In this document: positions 12,001 through 24,000 of the stretch, in pieces | How positions within the stretch are numbered: position 1 is the first letter of the stretch | Layout of the letters: every line of letters starts with the position of its first letter | NCBI GenBank assembly: GCA_021292165.1 | Contig: CM037878.1 | Span: 294,238,971 to 294,302,970 of the forward strand | Direction of reading: 5' to 3' | DNA from: Shinisaurus crocodilurus | Lineage: Eukaryota > Chordata > Lepidosauria > Squamata > Shinisauridae | DNA length: 64,000 bases | Position numbers and translations under genes: made by a program | Notes under the pieces: model-generated | Database searches by the model: none | The model's input: only the letters and a program-made list of their open reading frames with translations | What the model was told of the DNA's origin: nothing

Positions 12001-15000
12001 GCCCACTCCGAGGGCCCGCCCCGGCCCAGTCCTCCGCCCCTTACCGGTACAGGTGGTTGATCAGCGCCTTCATGGTGGCCCTGTTGACCGCAGGGAGGCT
12101 ATTCAGGAGCCTTCGGTACCGGCCGACCTTCTCTTTGTCGTCCTCAAGGGCTGCCAGGGCGAGAGCGCCACAAACAGTGAACCGGACTGCTGGGGGGCAG
12201 ATGCCCTTCTAAGCGCCCTCCTATCCTCATGGAAGAGCAGGGGGGGGGGCAGACTTTGCCCCACCAGCGCATGCCTTTAACCCATTGGTCAGGCTTTGCG
12301 ATCACGTATCTGAGAAGGGGCATCTTTATGGCGAGCTCTGCTCACACAGGATAGGACCCCGGAGGCAGAGCGGTCTAGCTAGGGCAGGGGTCCTCAAACT
12401 TTTTAAACAGGGGGCCAGTTCATTGTCCCTCAGACAGTTGGGGGGCCGGACTATAGTTTGAAAAAAATATGAACGAATGGATCAAGTAAAAAAAAAAAAA
12501 AAGGACCCAGGTCCTTTTTTTTTTACTTGATAGGGGTGGATTTTTTCCCCCTTAAATGGAAAGTTATTTTATTTATTTATTTATTTCATTTCATTTTTAT
12601 ACCGCCCAATAGCCGAAGCTCTCTGGGCGGTTTACAGCAATTAACAAGACAGTCCCTGCCCGCAGGCTTACAATCTAAAAAGACACGACACACAAGGAAA
12701 AAGGAATGGGGAGGGAAGAAGAGGGAATATTAATGAATACTCCTGGCAGGGCTGGTGGTATTTACATATATAGTTGCACAATTGTTTCATGCCTAACACA
12801 AATATACTTTTGTTTTTGCCATCACACAAATGAGCATACTCTGCTTCAATCCAAAGTAGCATTTTTGAAACATTAGAAATCTGACTTAGTTACATCAGCT
12901 CATACTTAAGAGGTAAAACACCACCACTACTTTTTCCATATTATGGAAAAGAATTAAAAGAATCGGCGCTTGAAGCGAAAGAGTTAAAAAAAAGTCTGCT
13001 TCCGCCAATTGGCCAGCGGGCCGGATAAAAAGGCAAGGCGGGCCGGATGTGGCCCGCGGGCCTTAGTTTGAAGACCCCTGAGCTAGGGGCATGTCCAGCA
13101 AGCCCCCGCCCGGGGGTGGGGCTGGCTTGCACAGGATCGGCTCTCTCCCTGCTCCCAAGAGGGAGGAAGATGCAACGGCCGTAGTCTCCCAAACAGCCGA
13201 GCTCACAGTCTAACCCGTGTCCAGGCTGCAAGACTTCAGAGTGCAGGAAGACACCCGCGACTCCAATGCGACTCCATACAAAACAAAAGCGACTCAATGC
13301 GACTCCATACAAAACAAAAGGCCAAATAAATCCCCGCATATAGAAAAGTTAGCACGGCATGGCAGGGGAAACACTAGGGTAGAACCCTGACATGTTAGTT
13401 TTCTGTGTGCAGGTGGTGGTGATGATGTACTGCACGCCCAATCACGTCGACCCCGCCACCCCTCAGGCATAGGTTTACCACCTCAGTGGCCCCTTGCGAG
13501 GGTGAGGCCGGAGACACAGGCCTTGCCACGACTTCCCATGGACCTGGGAGCGTTTCCTAAAACACAGAACCATCTGTGATTCCAGAGATCTCATCCTCTG
13601 AGCTCTGGGTGTGTTTGGCCTTCTATGCCAGATGAAGAGGCTCCTTGTACTACTCAAAGAGCCAACCCCGCAGGGTTCCTGTGCCTTGAACACATGCAGA
13701 ACAGGCCGAAGGAGCAGGAGGTGAATGTCCTCCCCCCTTACCGCATCTTTATTCCGGTGGTGGGGCGAGGGGAATGTTTCGCTACTGAAATTCAGCCTAC
13801 GGCATGCAGTTCTTAAAGGCACAGGAGCCCTACAGGAGAAAAAAAAGGTGGCAACCCTGTTGCCAGAAGTAGAAAGAAATTGCAGCAAACGGGAAACGAC
13901 GACCAGAGACCATGGGACAGCCAGGACTCCCCCACCCCATCCCAATGTCCCCGTTCATGCTGGTGGGGGCTCTTTCATTCCAGAAAGAAGACCCAATTAG
14001 TCTTCTTTTCCACCCAGACATGACCAAGGGGTGTGTGTGTCTGTGTGGATTCAACCTCCCCTTTTCTGATTTCCCTGCACTGAGAGGGTTCCACGCCCTT
14101 TGTGGAACAGCCACAGCTCAGTGGTGGAGCGCATGTTTTGAAGAACCCTGTTTTGAAGAACCCCAGCAGTGCCAGGAAGGACTGGGAAAGACTCTGAAGC
14201 CCTGGAGAGTCCTCGCTGCCAGTCAGTGTCGACAACACTGGGCTTTATTGTCTAGCGTTGCTGCTTTATTATTTTAAAGCCACTTCCGATGTCCCACCGT
14301 AGGCAACTGTGCGCAGGCCCAGACAGTGGTGGGGCAGCCGCCGGGGCAGTGGCGCTGCTGCAGCTACGTGAGTACTGTGGGCCTACTTCACAGAGGGCCA
14401 GAAGACCCCTGGGAGAATAACGGAAGCTTTCCAAGCAGGGCCGGCACTACTGCTAGGCAGACCCAGGCGGCTGCCTAGGGCGCGTGGCGGAAGAGGGCGC
14501 AGCGTTTCTGCGCCCCTTCCTCGCCTCCGGCGCGCTCCTGCCCCGCCTGCCGCCTCCGCCGCGCCTCCCCCCCCGCGCGCGCGCGCGCGCCCGCCCGCCA
14601 GCCACCTACCTACCTACCTTCCCGTCGTTTCTGGAGCCCCGCCGGCGTTGTTTTGGCGGGAGGAGGAACCAGGGCAACAGGGCTTAAACAGCCCTGTTGC
14701 CCTGGTTTCCCCGGCAAAAAAAAAAAAGCGTGGGGGTCCCGTCGCGTCGGAGGAGGCGGCGGCGGCGGCAGCGGCAGCAGCAGCCAGCAGCGGGGGCGGG
14801 GGGAAGGTAGGTGGTGGTGGGGCGGCGGCGGCGCAGGGGGGGGTTGCAGAGCAGGGCTGCTTTGCTCCGGAGGCCCCCCCCGTGGCACGAGAGGGGGGGC
14901 GCTAAATATAATTTGGCCTAGGGCGCCAAACAGCCCTGCACCGTTTCCTGTTTCCAAGGCAGAGTAAGACGGAAAAGCAGAGCCTGAGTTTTCCAGTCCC

Positions 15001-18000
15001 ACATTGCGGGGAAAAAAGAAATGAACCAGCAGGTGGCGCTAGCGCAGTGTTCTCCAACCTTGGGTCCCCAGATGTTTTTGTCCTACAACTCCCAGCATGC
15101 CCCAGCCAGCATAGCTGGGAGTTGTAGGCCAAAAACATCTGGGGACCCAAGGTTGGAGAACACTGCGCAGCTAGAGTGACCCAGCTGAGCTAAATTCATC
15201 CCCTGCTCCCTCAATTAAAGCCTCCCCCAACCCAGTGCCCCCCCAGACGTGTTGGACTGCAATTCCCATAATCCCCAAGCCAGCTGGGGGATTATGGATG
15301 TTATAGGCCAACACGTCTGGAGAGCCCCGGAAAGGTGCTGGAGGGTTTGGGGAAAGGTGCTCAGTTATACCGGACTTAAGAAACCAGACAGGCCATTTTT
15401 CGCGGAAGGACTCCGAGGACCCCCTTACCTGGTACTTTCAGCCAGGCCTGGGAGCAATCTTTGGTGAAGAGCCCGTCCCCAATTTCCCGGAAGAACCTCT
15501 TGAGGGTGTTGGCCACGTCGTCCACCTGGTGCTCCCCTTCCTTCAGCCGGACCCTGCGGGCGTCTTTCCTGAGCATCTCCAGGAGGCTGGTCGTCTTGGA
15601 GTTCTGCCCACTCTTCCGATAGATCCCTTCCGAGGTCAGCCCTGGGGGAGGCGCAGGAGGATTAGGGTGTGTCTGGACAAGGCTGAGCGGTGGAGCTATG
15701 AAGGAGCACCCCATCGCAGGGTGGCCTTCCGGGAGTCCCAATCTAGCCCTCGGGGGTTACTATTATTTTATTATTATTATTTATTTTATTTCTATGCCGC
15801 CCTGTAGCCGAAGCTCTCTGGGCAGTTTACAACAATTTCATAAAAACATTAATACTCATAAAATACAAACAATAAAAACATACAATGTCATTACAAAAGT
15901 TTACAACCAAATTTAAAAACCCAGTTTAAAATAGCCAAGACTGAACAAGTTTATAGGCTGCAGCTGATATAACGCCCCCTCCCCTCGTAGAAGGCCACGC
16001 TGCACCCTATTTCCCCCAAACCCCCCATCGTTTGGTGGTTTCCTGGCTTTTTCCATGTTTTTCCAACCTTCCCCATGCTAAAAGGTTGAAATAAATACTG
16101 TAAATATAATGCCTCTCCTGAGGCTTAGCTACTGGCAGAAAGAACTTTAAGTTAAAATATGCTGCTGTTTTGGCCCCACCCCTTTTGCCTTTGGCCACGC
16201 CCACCACCGGAATGCGGCCCCCGAGAGCTTCTTTGAAATTGAATTTGGCCCTCGGGATGAAAGAGGTCCTGCACCTCTGCTCTAACGGAAAGTACACTGG
16301 CCACGCAACTTGAGTCTGTTTCCGGACTGTTGGGGGTCAACTCAGCTTGGTCGGACTCTTCCTGTAGGGAGCCAGACAGGGCTGCTTCCTCATATGGGAG
16401 GAAAACAGAGAAGCGAAAGGACTGGGGGGCATCCTTCTTCACCCACATCCCTCCTCGCACAAGAACACGGGAAGCCGCCCCCTGGGTCCATCTGAGCTAG
16501 CAGCATCAGCTCTCCCGGGTTTCAGGCAGGAGTTTTCCCAGCCCTGGAGATGCCGGGGATTGAACCCGGGACCTTCCGCATGCAGAGCAAGGGCTCTGTC
16601 ACTGAGCTATGCCCCGCCCCCACATACCACACTGCGTGATGTAATCGATGCATCTGTCCACGATGACGGGGATGTCCGTGTCGGTGAGCTGCTGTTCAGA
16701 CAAGGTGTCCCCGGAGCTTCCGGCTGCCTTCTGGATAGCGCTGACCCACCCCAAGAAGTCCAGCTTCCTCTCACCTTGGATGTAGAGCGTCCTGGGGGAG
16801 GGAAGCGGGGCACAAAAACACGGATCCGGTCATAGCAGGAAAATACAGGGCTTCCCTTTCCTCCCTCTGAAGGACTGTAGCTCCGGAGTTCCTTCTGCTA
16901 TAGCCAAGGACAAGGAGCGCTAAGTTCTTGTCTATGAGGTTGGTAAAAAAGTTATTTTTCCTGTCCCCAAAATACCAGCAAGCAAAAGTTATTTTTCCTG
17001 TCCCCTAGGACTCTAACCCAGGGTCCTTTCTTTTGTAATTACTTGTCCCGCAGGAATTTATCCAGAGGTGGCATAAGCACCTCCGGCACTGGGATATGGA
17101 GAGGATGCTTCTATTTATTTATTTATTTTAAAAAAATTAATTGCAGTCTTTCAGTCGTAGCTTTCAGGGAAGCTAACAAAAGGAATAATGAAATAATTTA
17201 AAACAGGGTAGAATCAAATGTAAGCAGTATAGCAGCAGATACAAGCAGCACCCAGACAAGGAGAAAATAAGCAATAATACAAGAAACCACGAGGATAAAA
17301 GTAGCCACGACGTGTTTGGTCAAGGGGCGGCATAAAAATCCCATCAGTAAAATAACAAACGAACGAATGAATAAAAGAGTATTTTACAACTAAGTATTTC
17401 ACAACTGAGGCACCACCGTTGAAAAAGTCTGATCACTGGTGGCTACCCACCTCGCCTCAGCAGGATCAGGGCCTCAGGTGCACGCAGGGGCAGGGGTGGG
17501 GAACCTGCAGCCCTCCAGACATTATTGGACTCCAAATCCCATCACCCCAGCCAGCATGGACAGTAGTAAAGGATGATGGGAGTTGAAGTCCAACATCATC
17601 TGGAAGGCCATAGGTTTACCATTCCTGCTTTAATGAACAGGCAGGCTCATCTGGGAAGATGCCTGTGGAGAAAAAGCGTCAGAGTTTCCTGCACCCCCCC
17701 CCCCCCACACACACACACCTCCTCACTGTAAACAAGTATAATCCCAGCTGGGGGCTGGGAAATGCAAAATGTACATAGTTTCTCTGATGGCTCCTGACAC
17801 CGCAGCCCGGTGCCACAGCTATTGGCATGCAAATGCGGCAAAGAGCCACCCCTCCCCTGCCTGGCCCAGATGAAGTTCATCCTGATTGGCTAAAGACACC
17901 TGGGCTACTGAAGGGAGGGGTGGGGGGGAGAAACTATACTGCTGCTGTGGCTTTTGGGTGTTGTTGTCTGCACGCTTTCACGGGCGTAGGGCTTTTTTGC

Positions 18001-21000
18001 TGAGGCAAGCCCTGAAGAGGACCAACCGCCAGGTAAAGGGAGTGCCTGGGTAGTTATATAGTAAAAGAATTAGCTTTTGTTATTTTGTAGCTCTGCTTGT
18101 ATGTACCAAAGTCTCTCCCCACCTTGCTCCCTCTTCCCTCATTCCCCACCTTTTATTGTAATCTGTTTACCTTAAATAAACTTTCCTGGTTTCACCCCAC
18201 ACAGTGTGTGTGGTTCCTCTGTGGTTCAGTGCTAAATCCAGTGTATAGACAAGGGCAAGGCCCTGAGAGAATCAGTGTCAAGACGGCAGAGCTAAGGCTG
18301 GCAGTTTTGCACCTTTGATCTCTGGTCTTGAGTAAAGGACCGGTTGGCAGTCCTTCACAATACCTCTTTCCTTTCCATCAGCACATAACGTATCATCTCC
18401 CAGGGCTCACATCAAACAGGTTTCAGGGAGAATAAGCCTGGCTCACATTAAGCCCTGGACTGGTGGGGGGGTTGGGCACAGATGTATGTTTAAGGTAAAA
18501 GATCTAGTGCTATTGCTAGTACAACGTTATCAATATAAAGATATTTTGACACAGTTGATCAGAGAGATCCTGGGAGAACAAGAAGTCGACCAAACAGGAT
18601 CACCTAAGCTCTGCCAGCCACGTCTGCCAGGGAGGTAACCATAAGATCTCAATGATAACTCCTTTGTTGGCTAAGAGGAATAGAACTTTAATTTTACTAA
18701 GAAATATGCTAGCCACCTTTGCTACTATGCTTCTAACCATCCTAATTGCATTGTACTGTATGTAGTAATGTGTTTTGCTTGTCCTGTTATTACACAGTTT
18801 TGTTATTCTCTTAATGCTGTTCGAGCAATAAATATATGTTTTGTGGCACCACTTTATGTGTTATCTAGCGTGAGGGGTGTTTCAGGAACCACAACCCATA
18901 AATTAATTCTTGAAGCCTGGAACACTCAGCTGGGGTGTATAAATCTGTTGCTGAATGGCGTCTGTCCACACAGCCCCGGTTTTCTCTCTAGGTCAGGGGA
19001 GTCTCACACACACACACCTGTTCAAGTAAGGGAAACAAGCCAGTCGGATGGCGTGGGAATGCGTTACCCGTCTGAACAGCCACCGTGAGTCCAAAGGGCC
19101 AGAAGCAATGCAGGAGGATGGGTGGTCTCCGGCAGGCAGCAGAGGTGGGAGAGAGGCACCTGGCTCAGGAGTGAACTGCTCAGACTGGGGAGTCAAGCCT
19201 AGGAACGTCCCTACAGGATCCCCAGATCCCCCGATTCCGCTGAGCTGACCAGCTGCAACCCCTCTTCCTGCCACTATCAAGGTGGTACAGTGGATCAAGG
19301 CTCAGGACGGCCACACCCTCCATCTGCAAGCTGTCCCAGCGCTGCAAGGAGTAAGGCATCTCGGCCCTGCTGCCAAATTGCCCCTGCGTTACAGTGAACC
19401 CCTATCCGCGACCAGTAAAAGTCTGCCTGTTCCTTGACGAGCCTGCCCGGATATTCAAATCATCATCAGAGGCCTGGTTCTAAGTGCTCCCAGCCTTCCA
19501 AGATGAGGAGGGCGGCGACCAAAGAGAAAGCCTTTTCGGTGGTGGCACCTTCGCTGTGGAACTCCCACCACTTGTCAGTTCACCGGATGCCAAAGTTAGC
19601 TTTTGAAGAGATTGCTGCTGTCAGTTTTAATCACTAACTCTTTTATTGTTTTGGAGTACTTGGCAAGCAACCTTGACAGGCAGGCAGGATGCAAATATTC
19701 CAAATAAATAAAAACAAACAGGTAAACAAAAAATAGCGGGAAAAGAAACCTCAGGTGGTAGGCTTGAAAAACATCTTCTTGCTCTCCATTTTTTATCCCA
19801 TCATCCCCAAAGCCATTTACCTTCTCCTCTCCACCAGCACAAGGACTTCGTTGTCACCCTGGATGGCTGTAAAGCAAAGATCAGCATCAATATTGGGCAC
19901 TGTAATCTCCCATTGATTTATGGTACAATCCTACTCAGAAGTAAGTCCCACTGGGTTCAATGGGATTTACTCTCAGGAAAGTGGCCAAGCTTGCTGGGGT
20001 TGATGGAGGGCAGCAGGTGGAGAAAGGCTGGTGTGTCGCATTTACTTAATTAAATTTCTTTAAATAAAATGATTTTTAGGCCACCTTTAGGGTCAGCAAG
20101 AGAATTGTAGTCTTAGTGGTAGATCAGTCAACTAGTTTTAGGGCAGTCCTATGCAAGTTTAGACAGAAAAACAGGCATGCTGGGAGCTGTAGGCCTTTTT
20201 TCTGTCTAAACATGCACCTTTAGTTGATTAATCAGCGGGGAAGCAATTTTAAATGAATGGCAGAGAGCTAAGGGCGCATTCGACTATTTTGGTTCAGGTG
20301 TCTTATACGTACAGCCATGCCTTGGATTGAGAGCATAATTCGTTCCGGAAACGTGCTTGTAATCCAAAACACTCTTATATCAAAACAAAATCCCCCCAAA
20401 AAAAATTTGTACAGACATTTTTAATTTAAGCCGTACTACAGTACTTGTATTGCAAGACATCGCTTGTATATCAAGTAAAAAAAATAATAATAAATATTTA
20501 AAAATTTGCTTGTCTTGCAAAACGCTCTCAAACCAAGTTACTTGCAATCCAAGGTATTACTGTACTGTAATAGGGAACTTTACCCTTCTAACAATGGGTG
20601 GCAACTTTTGTTTACCAACTGGTCAATTTTCTTTTCCTTCCTTCAGTGTCACAAAAAGAAACCTATATTCATGTTTTGGTCATCTCCAGCTTTATTTTAT
20701 GGCAGAGATTTTTATAGGGATGGTCAAACATGTGATGTTTGAGCTTCTTGAGGTTCTCTGAATTCTTCCTCAAAGCTCATTTTGCCTCGTTTGTGTTCCC
20801 GAACACAAGAGACTTCCCCCACCACCACCACCACCATTGGGAAAAATGCACTTTTTAAAAAGTACACATTTTTTTCCCAAGTGAAAAAAATATGCTTTTT
20901 TAAAAATGCCAATTTTCCCTGCTCAAAAATGTGCATTTCGCCCCCATTGACTAAAGCGTGAAAATGTGGATTCGGGAAGAATTTGCACATTTTCGGAAGT

Positions 21001-24000
21001 GCGAGCTTTTGGACATGAGTGCAAGTTCGGGAAATTACGAACATTTCCCAAAAATGGCATTCCTGCTCACATTCAGGACTGCGAACATTACAAGTTTGCA
21101 CGATTCGCAAATAGGAACAAAGCTGTACATACCTAGGAGAGACTGGAGTTCAGGGGTTGAGCAGGTATTTATTTATTTATTATATTTATACCCCGCCTTT
21201 TATACATAATCCTCCTCCTCTCCATTTTATCCTCACAACAACCCTGTGAGGTAGGTTAGGCTGAGAGTCAGTGACTGGCCCAAAGTCACCCAGTGAGTTT
21301 CATGGCCAAGCGGGGACTAGAACCCGTTAGAGTGTTGGACTGGGACTCAGGAGATCCGGGTTCTAGTCCCTGCTCGGCCATGAAACTCACTGGGTGACTT
21401 TGGGCCAGTCACTGACTCTCAGCCTAACCTACCTCACAGGGTTGTTGTGAGGATAAAATGGAGAGGAGGATGAGGAGGATTATGTAAGCCGCCTTGGGTT
21501 CCTTGCAGGAAAAAAAGGCGGGGTATAAATATAATAAATAAAAAATAAATAAATAAGTAAGTCCCAGTCCAACAGTATCCCACAGGGTGCTTATGCCCCC
21601 GCCGATTCTCCTGCGCCTCGCCAATTCCTGACCCCAAGCAGTGTCCATCGTTTGCGGAACTAAGATTTCGCGCTCCCGGGGGCAACTGGAGATGAGTGAA
21701 AACGCTTGTTTCTGGAATGGGGGACCCCGAGGGAGCTCCGCCGACCTGTCCTTATCCAGAAACGAGCATTGTGACCGGTGTGGGGGCTTTCTCTGGGAAG
21801 CGCTAAGGTCTCTGTTATGCAAGCAGTGGGTCCCGCTTGTTCAATGGGATCGGCAGGACCCACCATTTGTGCAAGAGGATCGGCGGGGACATAAGTGCCC
21901 CATTGGAGACTGCCCATAGTGCCGTTGCCAGCGTCTCCCGTGAAAAGGACCCCTCTCTGCCGGAGGCGGCAACCCCAGAGAGCTGCTGCCAGTTAGAGCA
22001 GTCAATGCCGGGTTAGATTAACAACGTGGTTTAAGGAAGCTTCTTCCTTTGTTCCTATAATCGACTAATCAAGTAATTGATTAAAAGGCAGACGATCCAC
22101 CCACTAAAAAGTATTTAATTGGTTGATAGTCCAATTAGGAACCAATTACGGTAATCCTACAGACTGTATCGAGGGAATTCTCTTGGAGGATTTAGAGGAT
22201 GGGACACTGGGGTATTGACGAGGCAGGATGTGCAACCCGCTGGAAGGGTAGAGAACAGCGCAGTGTCAGTGCCCTGGCCGACTTCCTTCCTAGGCACGAT
22301 CCCGGCTGGAGAAATGCTCACGCTGGGTCTTGCTGCTCGGAGAAAATGCTGAGCAGGTTATTCCCCAGAACGGGCTGCATTCAGAGCACCCAGTGAGTTG
22401 TTGCAGGGGACTGAACCACCGGGCATGTACCGAGAACACCCCCCGCTACAAGGGTTTATGGTGCCGACCGGGAGGTGTGCGTGCGTGCGTGCGTGCGAGC
22501 GGGGGCGTCTGCACTCCCGGGTGGAGGGAACGGCAGAAAGGGGGCTACTCACAGAGCTCCTGCAGCTTCCTCAGGTGAATGGCCTCCTCGCTGCCTTCCA
22601 AGCAGGCGTGCAGGGTGCACTGGACCAAGGCAAACCAGCCCACCTTGGCCCGTTCCAGGTTCAGGCCGCCCTTGTATTGCAGCCGCCCCAGCCGCTCGAA
22701 GTCGTGGCTCAGCAGGCTCTCGGCGGCAGGAGGGATGAAAGACTGGAAGGGAACACCGCGGCACGAGGGTGAGCCTCCGCTTCGCCGCTGGGGATGGGCG
22801 GGGGGGAGGCATTCCCTCCGCAAGGCCGAGAAGTGCTTGCAAGAAGGGGGAGCTCTACAGCAGGACCCCAGCCCAGGTCCGGTACGTCGCCTGCCCCACC
22901 GCCCCCTCCTTCAATACTGCCTCAAGTATCCCTCCCGCTCTCCTTCCCCGCCTTGCCTGAGGAGTTGGCTGCCCTGCTGTCCTCGCCTAATCCCGCCGCG
23001 TTCCCCTTGATCCGCTGGCTGGCTGCCGTCTCCGATTGCCTCGCCACCACGCTCCCCCCACCCAGCACGGTTCCTTCAAGCGTGCCGTGGTCTTCCACAG
23101 TCCCGCAAAAGCCATATCCTGACCCCTCTGCAGCCACTGCCCCGTCGCCTTTCTACCCTTCGCCTCCAAACCCCAGGAGCGGGCTGCTTCCTCCCCCTGC
23201 CTCGCCTTTCTCTCCTCCAAATCCCCAACCCGACGTTTCACTTCTGCCGTGTGCAAGTCTCATGGAACTAGGGGTGGGCAATCTGCCGGGACCCGACCCG
23301 CCTCTGGATCGGCGGACGCCGCTGCTGTACCCACCAAGCCGGGCTGAAAGCTGGTGCACGCACCGCACACCAGACTTTTGGGTTCCCAGCAGGCCGCTGT
23401 TTACGTAGAAAATGCCTTAAGATATATGTCAAAAGCAGCCGCAATTTGTGCATTTTCTACGTAAACAATGGCCCACCAGGAACCCGGAAGTCCAGGGTGG
23501 CTGGGTACCGGCTAGATGGGCGATTTAAAAATACAATAAATAAATAAATAAATAAATAAGTCGCTTCCACGGCTCGACTTGGGAGAAGGCGAGTTGAGCC
23601 GGGGAATCATAGAATCATAGAAAAGTAGAGTTGGATGGGGCCTACAAGGCCATCGAGTCCAACCCCCTGCTCAGTGCAGGAATCCAGGTCAAAGCATCCC
23701 CGACAGATGGCTGTCCAGCTGCACCTTGAATGCCTCCAGAGTGGGAGAGCCCACCACCTCCCTAGGTAGTTGGTTCCATTGTCTTATTGCTCTGACAGTC
23801 AGGAAATTTTTCCTGATGTTTAGGTGGAATCTAGGTTCCTGTAACTTGAGCCCATTATTCCGTGTCCTGCAAACTGGGATGATCGAGAAGAGATCCTGGC
23901 CCTCCTCTGCGTGACATCCCTTCAAGTACTGGAAGAGTGCGATCATATCTCCCCTCAGTCTCCTCTTCTGAAGGCTAAACATGCCCAGGTCTTTCAGTCT

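Noticed and set aside
16547..16616. A functional tRNA-Ala gene
   Set aside because: It continues directly into a SINE body with no terminator and has acceptor-stem mismatches.
22794..23408. Plus-strand Pro-rich frame of 204 codons
   Set aside because: It overlaps C-rich intron sequence, has no domain, no splice signals of its own and no match to the minus-strand gene. Low-complexity composition alone can keep the frame open.
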